Below are positions 28,741-37,526 of a stretch of 64,000 nucleotides of DNA, one piece after another. Positions within the stretch are counted from its first letter, which is position 1; the number at the start of each line of letters is the position of its first letter. Origin of the DNA: Hyphomicrobiales bacterium (lineage in GTDB: Bacteria > Pseudomonadota > Alphaproteobacteria > Rhizobiales > Rhizobiaceae); the NCBI GenBank assembly GCA_900473795.1, contig UCMT01000044.1:62001-126000 (forward strand), read 5' to 3'. Both the position numbers and the translations under genes were made by a program. The notes below the pieces were generated by a model. It was not told where the DNA came from. It saw only the letters and a list, made by a program, of their open reading frames with translations, and made no database searches.

Positions 28741-29868
28741 ATGGCCGTTTACCAAATGCCGGCTTATCCTGTGGGCACTGACGTCATGGGGAGCGCGCAA
28801 AACGTGCGCAAAATCATCCATGTCGATATAGATGCCTTTTATGCCTCGGTCGAGCAACGTGACAATCCGGAGCTGCGTGGCCTGCCACTGGCCGTCGGCG
28901 GGTCGGCGGCACGCGGTGTCGTAGCGGCTGCAAGTTACGAGGCCCGTGTCTTCGGCGTGCATTCGGCCATGCCGTCGGTCACCGCCAAGCGCAAATGTCC
29001 GGACTTGATCTTTGTGCCGCCGCGCTTCGACGTCTACAAGGCGGTATCGCAGCAGATCCGCGAGATCTTCGCCGAATATACGCCGCTGATCGAGCCGCTG
29101 TCGCTGGACGAAGCCTATCTCGATGTCACCGAGAACCTGAAGGGCATGGAGATCGCCACGGAGATTGCGCTGGAGATCCGAGCTAAGATCAAGGCGGTCA
29201 CAGGCCTCAATGCCTCGGCAGGCATTTCTTACAACAAGTTTCTCGCCAAGATGGCGAGCGATCTGAACAAGCCGAACGGACAGGCTGTCATCACGCCGAA
29301 GAACGGCCCGGGTTTTGTCGAAGCCCTCCCCGTCAAGAAATTCCATGGGATCGGGCCGGCCACGGCCGAGCGGATGAAACGGCATGGAATCGAGACGGGG
29401 CTTGATCTCAAGTCGAAGTCCCTCGCGTTCCTTCAGCAGAATTTCGGGAAGTCCGGTCCTTATTTCTACGGCATTGCCCGTGGGATCGATGAACGCCGGG
29501 TGAGACCCGATCGCATTCGAAAGTCTGTTGGCGCCGAGGACACGTTCGTTGAGGACATTGACAATTTCGATCTCGCCAAAGCCGAGCTGCGGCCATTAGC
29601 CGAGAAAGTCCTGCGCTACTGCGAGGCGCACGACATCACGGGAAAGACCGTAACAGTCAAAATCAAATATTCGGATTTCAGCCAGGCGACACGCAGCCAG
29701 ACAGTGTCGGCAGCCGTCTCCGACGTCGACCATATGCTGGAGATTGCAGAGACCCTGCTCGCCTCGGTGTTCCCGTTCAAACGTCCGGTGCGGCTCTTAG
29801 GGGTCACCCTTTCATCGCTCAACACGGAAGAAAGCGGGCAAGAACCGCAGCTAGATCTCGGGCTCTGA
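28741..29868 (+). CDS. dinB: DNA polymerase IV (DinB)
   Basis: A 375-aa Y-family polymerase. Catalytic motifs HVDIDAFYASVEQ and SLDEAYLDVT (Asp/Glu pair), the helix-hairpin-helix KFHGIGPATAERMKRHGI, and a little-finger domain ending GVTLSSLNTEE with a possible beta-clamp motif (QEPQLDLGL) at the tail. A TTG at 28705 that overlaps the SRAP stop and an ATG at 28786 are alternative starts. The most N-terminal conserved residue is near 28800, so the true start is uncertain. It is the third gene of the SOS operon. Confidence 0.93.
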   Translation: MAVYQMPAYPVGTDVMGSAQNVRKIIHVDIDAFYASVEQRDNPELRGLPLAVGGSAARGVVAAASYEARVFGVHSAMPSVTAKRKCPDLIFVPPRFDVYKAVSQQIREIFAEYTPLIEPLSLDEAYLDVTENLKGMEIATEIALEIRAKIKAVTGLNASAGISYNKFLAKMASDLNKPNGQAVITPKNGPGFVEALPVKKFHGIGPATAERMKRHGIETGLDLKSKSLAFLQQNFGKSGPYFYGIARGIDERRVRPDRIRKSVGAEDTFVEDIDNFDLAKAELRPLAEKVLRYCEAHDITGKTVTVKIKYSDFSQATRSQTVSAAVSDVDHMLEIAETLLASVFPFKRPVRLLGVTLSSLNTEESGQEPQLDLGL

Positions 29869-29883
29869 TGCAGCCGGCCCTGA

Positions 29884-30048
29884 AAACAAAAAAGCCTGCC
29901 GCGGGAGGAGGTGCGGCAGGCTTTTCGAAAAGAACCGAACAACGGCTGGGAGGAGGAGTGCCGCTGTTCCGACAGACGTCCCTTGGGAGGAGGAGTGGGC
30001 CGTCTGAATTCGAAGCTCTGCGGGAGGAGGTGCATCGCTTCGATGAAA
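29884..30048 (-). ncRNA. alpha-r14/NfeR1-like sRNA with four anti-Shine-Dalgarno hairpins
   Basis: On the minus strand there are four successive hairpins, each with a loop containing CCTCCTCCC or CTCCTCCTCCC (the complement GGGAGGAGG lies at plus-strand 29903, 29948, 29985 and 30022). The stems are 30011-30016/30037-30042, 29973-29978/30001-30006, 29937-29946/29960-29969 and 29891-29902/29913-29924. The last is a 12-bp stem followed by TTTTTTGTTTT, a Rho-independent terminator. Rhizobial alpha-r14 sRNAs (NfeR1, 'cuckoo' RNAs) have this design and base-pair with ribosome binding sites of many mRNAs. Most described members have about three such hairpins, so four is on the large side. The 5' end is approximate. 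Confidence 0.8.
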
Positions 30049-30169
30049 ACCAAGATACCCATTCACGCCGCACATTAAATAGACTTTGCTGCACTGCAGC
30101 TATGTGGAAAATGCACGGCCTAATTCTGATGAGAGCGATCTCCAGCACAGCGCCTCGCGGCGGTCAGAC

Positions 30170-30198
30170 ACAGAAACGCCCGCGTCATCAGCGGGCGT
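30170..30198 (-). terminator. terminator of the DUF1127 gene
   Basis: Perfect 8-bp stem ACGCCCGC (30176-30183) / GCGGGCGT (30191-30198) with a 7-nt loop, read on the minus strand and followed by TTTCTG, 33 bp after the DUF1127 stop codon. Confidence 0.7.
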
Positions 30199-30230
30199 AG
30201 TGTCATTCAGGATGGGCAGGAAAAAGCCGC

Positions 30231-30377
30231 TTAGCGAGCGACCGACTGGCGAGCAACGCTGTGGATGTCGGCACGATTGATACCGAGGTCCTGCAGCTCG
30301 CGCGAGCTCATGCGGCCGAGTTCGGTAACGGTCTGACGATACTTGCGCCAGCTGTTGAAAGAGCGTGCTACGTTCAT
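30231..30377 (-). CDS. DUF1127 small protein
   Basis: 48 aa starting MNVARSFNSWRKYRQTVTEL and containing RMSSRELQDLGINRADI, the DUF1127 (YjiS-like) signature. Rhizobial proteins of this family are basic small proteins linked to RNA turnover and phosphate/carbon adaptation. The start at 30377 is preceded by AAAGGGG at good spacing; the longer frame upstream lacks family similarity. It is monocistronic, with its own terminator. Confidence 0.88.
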   Translation of the reverse strand: MNVARSFNSWRKYRQTVTELGRMSSRELQDLGINRADIHSVARQSVAR

Positions 30378-30545
30378 GATGATCCCCTTTCGTGAGGTCT
30401 CTTGACGCCAGCAACCTTGCTTTGGTTCCAACGTCGTTTCGATGATTGAGATATAGGCCCTTGGACACCCGTCGATAAGGCACAAGGTCTCAGGTCGGCC
30501 ATGCGCTCAAAGCATGGGTCCGATCAGAGATAGGCTGAGGGGGCA

Positions 30546-31526
30546 TCAGGCCCGGAACCGGTCGAAGGCAGTGAGGCGTTTGATTGGAGGATCGGCGTCT
30601 GGATAACGATAGATTTCGGCTCGGAGATAGCGAAGTTCATTGTCAAGCGCATCTTCACCCACCTCGATCCACCAGGATTTCGGGCGGCCATCGCTTCCGT
30701 CGGACCACCGGTAGCCTCGGGTCTTGAGATGATCCTTCATATCGAAGGGGCTGTTCTCCGCGAAAATCCGGACACGCGACCTCTGGCTTGCCTCATAGAG
30801 TTCGGCAAAAGCGGAGAACGCAGATCCATCGTCTTGCCGGGCGAGAACTTCCAAGAGCGCGAAACAATCATCAACAGCACGATGACCCTCATGAAAATAT
30901 CCCGCTTGCCCGATCAGGTATCCGAGCTTGGTGCCTTCATATCCCCGCAACGACCAGTCGATCTCGGAGTTGGAGCAAGCCCAGGCCTTGCCGGAGAATA
31001 AAGGAGAGAATGCCTCGCAGAATGGCCGGTCGAAACCGGCATTGTGGGCGATCAGCAGATCCGCTGGCTCGATCAGCGCCCGCAACGCCGCCGTGTCGAT
31101 CGACTGCCCGGCGACCATGTCGTCGGTAATCCCGGTGAGCCTGGTGATCTCAGTGGGAATGGAAACGCTCGGCTGCTGGAGTCCACCGTAGATGCCGCTC
31201 ACGTCACCGATACGACCTGTCTCATCGAAGGTGAAAGCGATCACGCCAATCTCGATGATCTCATCCTTGCGAGCATTGAGGCCCGTGGTCTCGGTGTCGA
31301 GAATGATGCCCCTGAGGGGGTACCCTGGCCGGACGAATGGTGCGATTGCGCGCGGCACAAGTTTCTGAAGGATACGATATCGACCAGTCTCCGACAGATG
31401 CCGGACCATGTCCTCTTCACTCATGGGGATGGCATGCTTGTCCGGTTCAGCGGATTTTGAGGGCCCACGCACGACCATATGGTCGCGCGGAACCTGCTCC
31501 GAAAACATGTCAAACTGTTCTGCCAT
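30546..31526 (-). CDS. DEDDh 3'-5' exonuclease (DnaQ-like)
   Basis: A 326-aa protein. The exonuclease core at about residues 70-245 shows ExoI ILDTETTGLN, ExoII HNAGFDRPF and ExoIIIepsilon GHRAVDDCFALLEVL. The N-terminal 65 residues are charged and not conserved, and about 80 C-terminal residues form a DUF-like tail with Trp-rich RWSDGSDGRPKSWW. Related solo exonucleases proofread or trim DNA; the location beside SOS genes suggests a repair role. It is not the epsilon subunit by length or architecture. Confidence 0.88.
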   Translation of the reverse strand: MAEQFDMFSEQVPRDHMVVRGPSKSAEPDKHAIPMSEEDMVRHLSETGRYRILQKLVPRAIAPFVRPGYPLRGIILDTETTGLNARKDEIIEIGVIAFTFDETGRIGDVSGIYGGLQQPSVSIPTEITRLTGITDDMVAGQSIDTAALRALIEPADLLIAHNAGFDRPFCEAFSPLFSGKAWACSNSEIDWSLRGYEGTKLGYLIGQAGYFHEGHRAVDDCFALLEVLARQDDGSAFSAFAELYEASQRSRVRIFAENSPFDMKDHLKTRGYRWSDGSDGRPKSWWIEVGEDALDNELRYLRAEIYRYPDADPPIKRLTAFDRFRA

Positions 31527-31918
31527 TCCTGTTGTCGAAGCCTCGCCGCCAATTTGCTTACTTCAAAACACGACACGATCGGCAGATCAACCTTGTTGGT
31601 GGGGTGCGATCTCAGTCAATCTGGCTAGCAAGTTCACACCCGCGCCGTTTCACGCAGTGACAGCACTTAGGTCGTTGCGCAGAAGCGTTCAAAACAGGAA
31701 AAGGCATAACAGCTGTAGCGGGCACCGCGAAAGCCGTTCGCCTCCCGCAAGACCGGTTAAAAGGGTTGCCGCAGGAGGTTTAGCATAGCGACGGCAACGC
31801 TGGAAACCGGGACCGACAGCCCCCGGCGCGCGGGTCCGCTTAAAGAGGTCTGCCGCACTGATGTTCGCAGATATTCTATTCGCGCTGTCAAGAACGAACG
31901 TTCGATGCACCCCTCCAT
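31527..31918. other. intergenic region, nothing recognised
   Basis: 392 bp holding the promoter region of the exonuclease gene and the 3' flank of the next LysR gene. The short palindrome CGAACGTTCG is present near 31890, without the N7 spacing of a LexA box. No gene or RNA that I can support. Confidence 0.4.
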
Positions 31919-32809
31919 TCACACACGCAGCGCATCGATGACGGCGCGCAGGCCGGCCGACAGGTATTTCCGCGTCGGGTAATAGAGATAAAGCCAGTCC
32001 TCGGGCGCACTCCAGGATGCCAGGCATTCGACCAAGCGGCCATTCTCGATATAGGGACGCGCCCGCTCCTCCCAGACATAAGCCAGCCCCACGCCCGAAA
32101 GTGCTGCCTCGACCATCAGTTCATGGTCATCGAGCGACAGAGACCCGGTCGGCTCGAATTCGATGATCTTTCCGGCGCGACTGAACTCCCAGGCATAGGG
32201 CTTGCCGCTTGGATAGATATTGCGGATGCAGACATGCTGACGCAGATCATCCGGGGTTTTGGGGAGCGGATGACGCTCGAAATAGTTTGAAGAACCGACG
32301 ACAGCAAACCGAAGCCGCGGCTTGATCTTCACAGCCGTCATGCCATCGCGCAGGCTTTCACCGAGACGAATACCAGCATCGAACCCCTCCTCAACAATGT
32401 CGACAAGCCGGTCGGTGGCGACGATTTCCAGCTGGAGACCGGGATTTTTTGCAATCAGCGGGCCAATGACCGACCGGAACACAAACGGCGCCACCGAATT
32501 GGGCGCGTTGATGCGCACCTTGCCGAACGGCGTGTCACGAAACTGGTTGAGAGCATCGAGCGCCGATCCGATCTCGCCGAAAGCCGGCGATAGTTGCGAC
32601 AAGAGCATCGCGCCGGCATCGGTCAGGGCCACGCTGCGGGTCGTCCGGTTGAGCAGGCGAATACCGACGCGCGCCTCGAGATTGCCAACGGCATGGCTTA
32701 TCGCCGAGGCCGTCACCCCGCGCTCCTCGCCAGCCCGGCGAAAGTTGCGGTGACGGGCAACCGCATCGAAGGCCGCCAGTTCCGAGAGATCCGTGCTGCG
32801 CATTGTCAA
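31919..32809 (-). CDS. LysR-family transcriptional regulator
   Basis: A 296-aa regulator with an N-terminal helix-turn-helix (AFDAVARHRNFRRAGEERGVTASAISHAVGNLE) and a substrate-binding domain of the TrmB/DsdC-like LysR branch that often sits beside oxidoreductase genes. It is divergent from a VOC protein and an SDR, which are its likely targets. The 111-bp shared promoter gap is AT-rich near 32820-32870. Confidence 0.9.
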   Translation of the reverse strand: MTMRSTDLSELAAFDAVARHRNFRRAGEERGVTASAISHAVGNLEARVGIRLLNRTTRSVALTDAGAMLLSQLSPAFGEIGSALDALNQFRDTPFGKVRINAPNSVAPFVFRSVIGPLIAKNPGLQLEIVATDRLVDIVEEGFDAGIRLGESLRDGMTAVKIKPRLRFAVVGSSNYFERHPLPKTPDDLRQHVCIRNIYPSGKPYAWEFSRAGKIIEFEPTGSLSLDDHELMVEAALSGVGLAYVWEERARPYIENGRLVECLASWSAPEDWLYLYYPTRKYLSAGLRAVIDALRV

Positions 32810-32920
32810 ATCTCACTCATCATTGACAGGAAGATTATCCCTCTAATTCTTATCGTTGAAAAGGTCCAGATTTCTCCTTGCAAACCGGCGCTGGTGCCGG
32901 ACCACACAGGAGACAAGACA

Positions 32921-33382
32921 ATGGCCGACTTCATTCCTCCCGCACGCAACACTGCATCGCCCTTCGCTGACATGCGCGGTCATCACGTTGCCGTCCGCAC
33001 GCCGGACCTCGAAACCGCCAGGCGCTGGTATGTCGAGAAGCTCGACTTTCGTGTCGTTGCCGAGTGGGACTATGCCGACGAACAACTCGCCTATCTGGCA
33101 CCCGCCACTGACGACCATTTCTATGTGGAAATCCTTGGCGGCGGAGATCCGTCGCCAACAGACGTCCGTCCCTATACCGATCTTGGCGACAGCCTCAAAT
33201 ATGCCGGCTACCACCATTTCTGCCTGAATGTCGCAAGCGTCGATGCCACTGTCGAGGAACTGCGCGCACGCGGCGTCACCATCGTCACCGAGCCGTTCGA
33301 GCTTCTGGCAATCAGCCGCCGCCTCGCCTTCTTCTGCGACCCCTTCGGCAACCTGATCGAACTCGCCGAAGTCCTGCCGTGA
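32921..33382 (+). CDS. VOC-family (glyoxalase-like) protein
   Basis: A 153-aa vicinal-oxygen-chelate protein with two beta-alpha-beta-beta-beta repeats (HHVAVRTPDLETARRWYVEKLDF and YHHFCLNVASVDATVEELRA). Putative metal ligands include a His in HHVAV, a His in YHHF and a Glu in NLIELAE. Related enzymes are lactoylglutathione lyases or ring-cleavage dioxygenases; the substrate is unknown. Start ATG at 32921 follows AGGAGA. It is co-directional with an SDR gene. Confidence 0.85.
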   Translation: MADFIPPARNTASPFADMRGHHVAVRTPDLETARRWYVEKLDFRVVAEWDYADEQLAYLAPATDDHFYVEILGGGDPSPTDVRPYTDLGDSLKYAGYHHFCLNVASVDATVEELRARGVTIVTEPFELLAISRRLAFFCDPFGNLIELAEVLP

Positions 33383-33467
33383 GCCTTTCCCACCCGGTTG
33401 GCCATCCCGACATCGCGGTGGCCAGACGCCCCCTCCCTTATCTCATCGAAAATCAAGGAATATCCTC

Positions 33468-34301
33468 ATGAAAATCTGGTTCATCACCGGCGCCTCGCGC
33501 GGCTTTGGCGCCCTCATCACTACGCGTGCTCTTGCACAGGGCGACGCCGTCGTCGCCACCGCCCGCAATCCAAAGGCGATCACCGAGCGGTTCGGCGAAC
33601 ACCCCAACCTGCTTCCGGTCGCCCTCGACGTGACCGACGACAGCCAGGCGACCACAGCGGTGAAAGCCGCGATCGATCGCTTCGGCCAGATCGATATCCT
33701 GCTCAACAATGCCGGCTTTGGACTGATGGGGGCTGTCGAGGAGGCGACGGCATCCGAAATAGAGGCTGTCTATCGCACCAATGTCTTCGGCCTCCTCAAC
33801 GTAACCCGCGCGGTCCTGCCCTCGATGCGCCGAGCGCGTTCCGGCCGCATCCTGAATATCTCATCGATCGGCGGCTATCGCGGCGCCGCTGGCTTCGGTG
33901 TCTACTCCTCGACGAAATTCGCGGTCGAAGGGCTGAGCGAAGCTCTGCATGACGAACTGGCACCGCTTGGCATTCACGTCACGGTCATCGAGCCGGGCTA
34001 TTTCCGCACAGATTTCCTCGATAGCTCCTCCTTGTCGGTCAGCGGCGATATCATCGGCGATTACGCAGAGACTGTCGGCAAGGTGCGCACCGTAGCTACA
34101 AGTCTCAGCCATAACCAACCCGGCGATCCTCAAAAGCTGGCAGAGGTTCTGATCGCCTTCACTGACGCCCCCAATCCGCCAGTGCGCCTGCCGCTCGGTA
34201 GCGACACAGTCGCCGCGATCGAGAAAAAGCACGCACAAGACGCTGCCATCCTCTCCGAATGGCGCACCGTCTCGGTGTCGACCGACTTCGCCGTTGGCTA
34301 A
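33468..34301 (+). CDS. short-chain dehydrogenase/reductase
   Basis: A 277-aa classical SDR. It has the cofactor motif TGASRGFG near the N-terminus, NNAGFG, the catalytic Ser in ISSIGG and YSSTKFAVEG (YxxxK). The sequence after TGxxxGxG has few basic residues other than Arg in TARNPKA, which suggests NADP(H). It likely oxidises or reduces a small alcohol or ketone. It follows the VOC gene and ends at a hairpin (34332-34361). Confidence 0.9.
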   Translation: MKIWFITGASRGFGALITTRALAQGDAVVATARNPKAITERFGEHPNLLPVALDVTDDSQATTAVKAAIDRFGQIDILLNNAGFGLMGAVEEATASEIEAVYRTNVFGLLNVTRAVLPSMRRARSGRILNISSIGGYRGAAGFGVYSSTKFAVEGLSEALHDELAPLGIHVTVIEPGYFRTDFLDSSSLSVSGDIIGDYAETVGKVRTVATSLSHNQPGDPQKLAEVLIAFTDAPNPPVRLPLGSDTVAAIEKKHAQDAAILSEWRTVSVSTDFAVG

Positions 34302-34331
34302 TGACGACGCTCGTCTGGTTAAACTTCGTCC

Positions 34332-34361
34332 GATGGGAGGTCGCCTTCGGGGCCTCCCATC
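34332..34361. terminator. hairpin after the SDR gene
   Basis: 9-bp perfect stem GATGGGAGG (34332-34340) / CCTCCCATC (34353-34361) with a 12-nt loop. No T-run follows, so termination strength is uncertain. Confidence 0.5.
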
Positions 34362-34473
34362 GCCTTGAACGGATCTGAACCTGCGGCCCGTTAGCCAGCT
34401 AAGTCTACGATGCTGAAATTACGAGATAAAGTCCTTGATCAATCGACAGTGAGAAGTCGGTGGCTCAACAGGC

Positions 34474-35754
34474 TCAAAACAGGTCTGGAAGTGCTGTCAC
34501 CCTCTTGAATACCGAATACAAAGGCTCTTCCAAGCCTTCGCAGGCGCGCCAGATCAGCTTTGCAACCTGCAAATTCTTAAAATCCATCGCGACTTCATCG
34601 CGCAAAGGTGCCGTTGCGTCGCAAACGTGCTGCAGAAGCGTCCAGCCTTCTGCCTGCCGCAACAGGTCCATCGCTTCAGGCACAAATCGCGAATAGTCAG
34701 GGACCGCGCCAGCGGAACACATCTGCGCCAGGGCGACAAGTTTATTGGCCCTCAATTCATCACGCCGACCCGCGCCTTGTCGAAACTCTTCGGAGAACAT
34801 CGAGTTTACAATTCCACTGAATACCGTCGCAAAGGCTTCAGCGGCGGAAAATGCATTGGATGCTTCAGGCAAACCCGTGTACCGGCGAAGCGTGTCGCGC
34901 AAGTCTTGCACACGGTCTCGTGCAGGCGGATGCGTCGTAAAGCTCACGCTCGCGGACGTCACCGTTTCTTCGTAACGCTCCCATTCACGGTGCAAAAGAA
35001 GGGCAAATTCCCAGCCTGCATATTGCATCGAGAACTGATGACCGTCTCGAGGGCCCGGCCGTTTTCCAATTGCGAGGAACAGCGCAAGTCGATCAGCCGA
35101 CAATTCCTCTCGCCAGTCCGCGGAAAGTCCGTCCAAGCCGACTTGTAGCTCTTTGAGAAAAGCGTCAGAACCTGGCGGCATATCAGCCAGAAGCCCGTGA
35201 GCGAACTCGTGGCAGATCAAAAAGATCTCCGCTTCCATGGCCAGCATTCCGGCCACGACTGCCTGATGCTCATCAATCTCAAAATCTTGAAACACGGTGG
35301 AGCTCCGTGTCGCCGAGTACCAAAAGAACGCTCGGCTCATCCGTAGAACCGACTCGTCGTACGGGACAGTAACGTCGGGCCCGTGTTGATCTGGCACTTG
35401 CCCGTCCGAGAATGGTGCTGACCGCGCCGCAAGGAGCCTTGTGATCTTGTATAGAAAGGTGGGCATGCCAATGCTGACATTGACCTGATAGGGGACGCTC
35501 GACAGGTTAATTGATGCGAGGTCTGAACCTTCCGGCGATACTTCAAGGCGGAAAAACCTGTCGATCGACCTCCCGAAGCATTGATGGGTTCGCCGAAAAG
35601 CCTCCTTCCACGCCCGCGTGACCATGCCACGGGCGAGCTTGTCCGGGTCGAGCTTTCGTTTGCTATTGCGCGCACGCTCAACCCTTGTTGCAACCCACGA
35701 GAGCGTGTCCGTTTCCTGTCGTCTCTTAATTCGCCCTACTGAAGCTCGGGTCAC
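34474..35754 (-). CDS. M48-like zinc metallopeptidase, candidate defence effector
   Basis: A 426-aa protein with a gluzincin signature: HEFAH at residues 182-186 and a third-ligand region EELSAD at 216-221, plus TTHPPARDR near 274, recalling the HP motif of M48 peptidases. There is no transmembrane segment, unlike HtpX, so the enzyme would be soluble. It overlaps the Pepco/Trypco-like gene by 4 bp (ATGA) and is the last gene of a cassette with a PD-(D/E)XK-like protein. Target and activation are unknown. The peptidase fold call is good; the defence role is inferred from neighbours. Confidence 0.75.
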   Translation of the reverse strand: MTRASVGRIKRRQETDTLSWVATRVERARNSKRKLDPDKLARGMVTRAWKEAFRRTHQCFGRSIDRFFRLEVSPEGSDLASINLSSVPYQVNVSIGMPTFLYKITRLLAARSAPFSDGQVPDQHGPDVTVPYDESVLRMSRAFFWYSATRSSTVFQDFEIDEHQAVVAGMLAMEAEIFLICHEFAHGLLADMPPGSDAFLKELQVGLDGLSADWREELSADRLALFLAIGKRPGPRDGHQFSMQYAGWEFALLLHREWERYEETVTSASVSFTTHPPARDRVQDLRDTLRRYTGLPEASNAFSAAEAFATVFSGIVNSMFSEEFRQGAGRRDELRANKLVALAQMCSAGAVPDYSRFVPEAMDLLRQAEGWTLLQHVCDATAPLRDEVAMDFKNLQVAKLIWRACEGLEEPLYSVFKRVTALPDLF

Positions 35755-36086
35755 TTGCCGATCACCTTACGCTTCAGTGTGACCTTGATCCCGGCATGGC
35801 CACCTACTTCAAAACTTCCAATCAATGAGACTTTGCCTTTCGCATCGATCGAAAGGCTTAGCTCGATTTCATCCACCTGAAACGGTTGCGTTTCCGGCGG
35901 CGGGGCCAGCAATCGGTTCCCGAACTTGTTGATCAGCTCGATCATATTCTCTTCGACCTGAGCACTGTCGAGTGAGACATGGGCGGTTTGCGCTACTGCG
36001 CTGCTGCCTGGTAGAGCACGGCGCACTCTCTCCTCGGCGGTAAGAGGAGTGTTGACCGTTACGATGACGTCGATATTGCCAGACAT
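35751..36086 (-). CDS. small Pepco/Trypco-like effector-associated protein
   Basis: 111 aa. The C-terminal half (FQVDEIELSLSIDAKGKV then a Gly-rich GIKVTLKRK strand) resembles the small beta-rich domains (Pepco, Trypco types) that co-occur with peptidases in bacterial conflict systems. The N-terminal half (VTVNTPLTAEERVRRALPG) is less familiar. The start at 36086 is chosen because AAGGA lies 7 nt upstream; an ATG two codons earlier has no space for a site. It is translationally coupled to the peptidase gene. Confidence 0.55.
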   Translation of the reverse strand: MSGNIDVIVTVNTPLTAEERVRRALPGSSAVAQTAHVSLDSAQVEENMIELINKFGNRLLAPPPETQPFQVDEIELSLSIDAKGKVSLIGSFEVGGHAGIKVTLKRKVIGK

Positions 36087-36148
36087 TTCCATTTCCTTGA
36101 GTAGTTTGGTCGCTGATGGTCCCCTACATCACCGTCAGCAATCCGCTG

Positions 36149-37462
36149 TCATTGATATTTTCTTGGGTGCCCCTTGGTCTCATCGAGGATCGCATCCATT
36201 TTGATAACAACCTGCATGTCTTCTGGCATGCCCATGCGAACCAGCTCCAGCCTGGACTTCTCATCCATCATCCGGAGGCCATTAGAGGCAAGGTCTCTAT
36301 CCAAGACCTTCGAAGTTTCCGACGTCGCTCGCAGAAAGGTCTCGATACCATTTTTGGTGATCCACCGTGGTGACGCACACTCCATACCGATGCGCCCCAG
36401 CATATCTTCGGAGATCCACATGCCGCCACCGTCCTTGCCGAACTTGATGCTCAGCGGGTGGCTCGCCTCTTCAGGATCGAAACGACCTTCGAAACCTAGT
36501 TCTGCGACAATTTCCTCGAGAGTGATCATGTCCACGACAATCATGATCACTATCTCTCCACGTACAAATGCCCATAAGTGATCCGAACTCGCGATAGACA
36601 AGACTGGTGGCAAATAGGGCATCCAATTGCGTCGGCCGAAGGGATCGTTCCACACAAAGGCCCATGGTGCTCTCGCGTTACCAAAAGTTGCTACTGCCTC
36701 GGGTAAACTCTTATCGGACCTGAGAGCATAGTATTGCAGCCCGCTTTCGGGGTTTGCGGACCCAAAGCCAGCTGCCAACGATGATCTGATGCATTCATTC
36801 AGCTGTTGGATGTACGCGACCTCGGGGTTCGTCAGAGCTTCCCGACGCAGATCCGGGTTGCCCCAAAGCCTGGTCGATCCATCTGTCTCGAAGAAGTTAT
36901 GCAGGATATCGAGGCTGTCCTTCTGCCTCCGCGCGCGCTCGTTTCGCGAAGGCGTGGCTTTGACCTCCATGAGAAAAGGATCACTGGCGCCCATAAGGCA
37001 AACATCGCCGTGGCGGATCGTATTTGTGAGATCAGTCAGAATTGCTGGCACATTGTGATCGAGTGCAGTGAACAAGAGACGTAACTCGTGCTCAAGGCCA
37101 TCCTTGTCACTGAGGAAACCTGCGTCAGATTTCGGGCTTTTTCTCCCAGTCTGATAATAGGTATGTTTTAAGGCGAACTTGTCGAGGTAAACGAAGGCAA
37201 TTGCATCGCCGAAAGATCGCCAGACATAAGCGCAATATCTATAGCCCTCGATCCTTTTTCGCAGATAGGTTTGGCGTTTGTCATCGACTGAAGACCCCTT
37301 CAGTTCGGCTTTGAGTTTGCGCACACCGCGCTCAGTTCGGACAATCTCGTGCGCGAGAAGCACCTGCAATTCTCTTAGCGATTTAAGATCGTCCTGATCC
37401 GTCCTCAGGTTTGTCAGGAGCTTATGGGCAAGGAAAAAAGATCTCTTGCGATATCCGATCAT
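36149..37462 (-). CDS. unrecognised 437-aa protein with PD-(D/E)XK-like nuclease core
   Basis: The N-terminal ~110 residues are charged and helical. A nuclease-like core then shows GLEHE (Glu124/Glu126), GDVCLMG (Asp153) and FLMEVK (Glu166, Lys168), an arrangement like PD-(D/E)XK enzymes. The last ~250 residues have no motif I know. There is a GGAG site at proper spacing. It follows ptuB by 64 bp and precedes the Pepco-like gene by 62 bp on the same strand. It could be the DNA-sensing or cutting partner of the peptidase cassette; function unknown. Confidence 0.6.
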   Translation of the reverse strand: MIGYRKRSFFLAHKLLTNLRTDQDDLKSLRELQVLLAHEIVRTERGVRKLKAELKGSSVDDKRQTYLRKRIEGYRYCAYVWRSFGDAIAFVYLDKFALKHTYYQTGRKSPKSDAGFLSDKDGLEHELRLLFTALDHNVPAILTDLTNTIRHGDVCLMGASDPFLMEVKATPSRNERARRQKDSLDILHNFFETDGSTRLWGNPDLRREALTNPEVAYIQQLNECIRSSLAAGFGSANPESGLQYYALRSDKSLPEAVATFGNARAPWAFVWNDPFGRRNWMPYLPPVLSIASSDHLWAFVRGEIVIMIVVDMITLEEIVAELGFEGRFDPEEASHPLSIKFGKDGGGMWISEDMLGRIGMECASPRWITKNGIETFLRATSETSKVLDRDLASNGLRMMDEKSRLELVRMGMPEDMQVVIKMDAILDETKGHPRKYQ

Positions 37463-37526
37463 TTAAGACTCCAAGCTCGGCCGGAAGCGATACGCCGCTA
37501 GCGGAGATGAAATACGCAGCGTTGTC

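Noticed and set aside
29903-30032. GGGAGGAGG repeats read as ribosome binding sites of a row of small plus-strand genes
   Set aside because: No start codons follow at suitable spacing. Each repeat lies in the loop of a stem, and the set ends in a minus-strand terminator, so a minus-strand RNA explains them better.
29868-30230. CRISPR-like array, because of the regularly spaced GGGAGGAGG repeats
   Set aside because: Repeats are only 9-11 bp, spacing is 37-45 bp and the intervening sequence pairs with itself as stems. No cas genes are in the window.
31880-31905. LexA box near the palindrome CGAACGTTCG
   Set aside because: The spacing between GAAC/GTTC elements is wrong for the N7 consensus.
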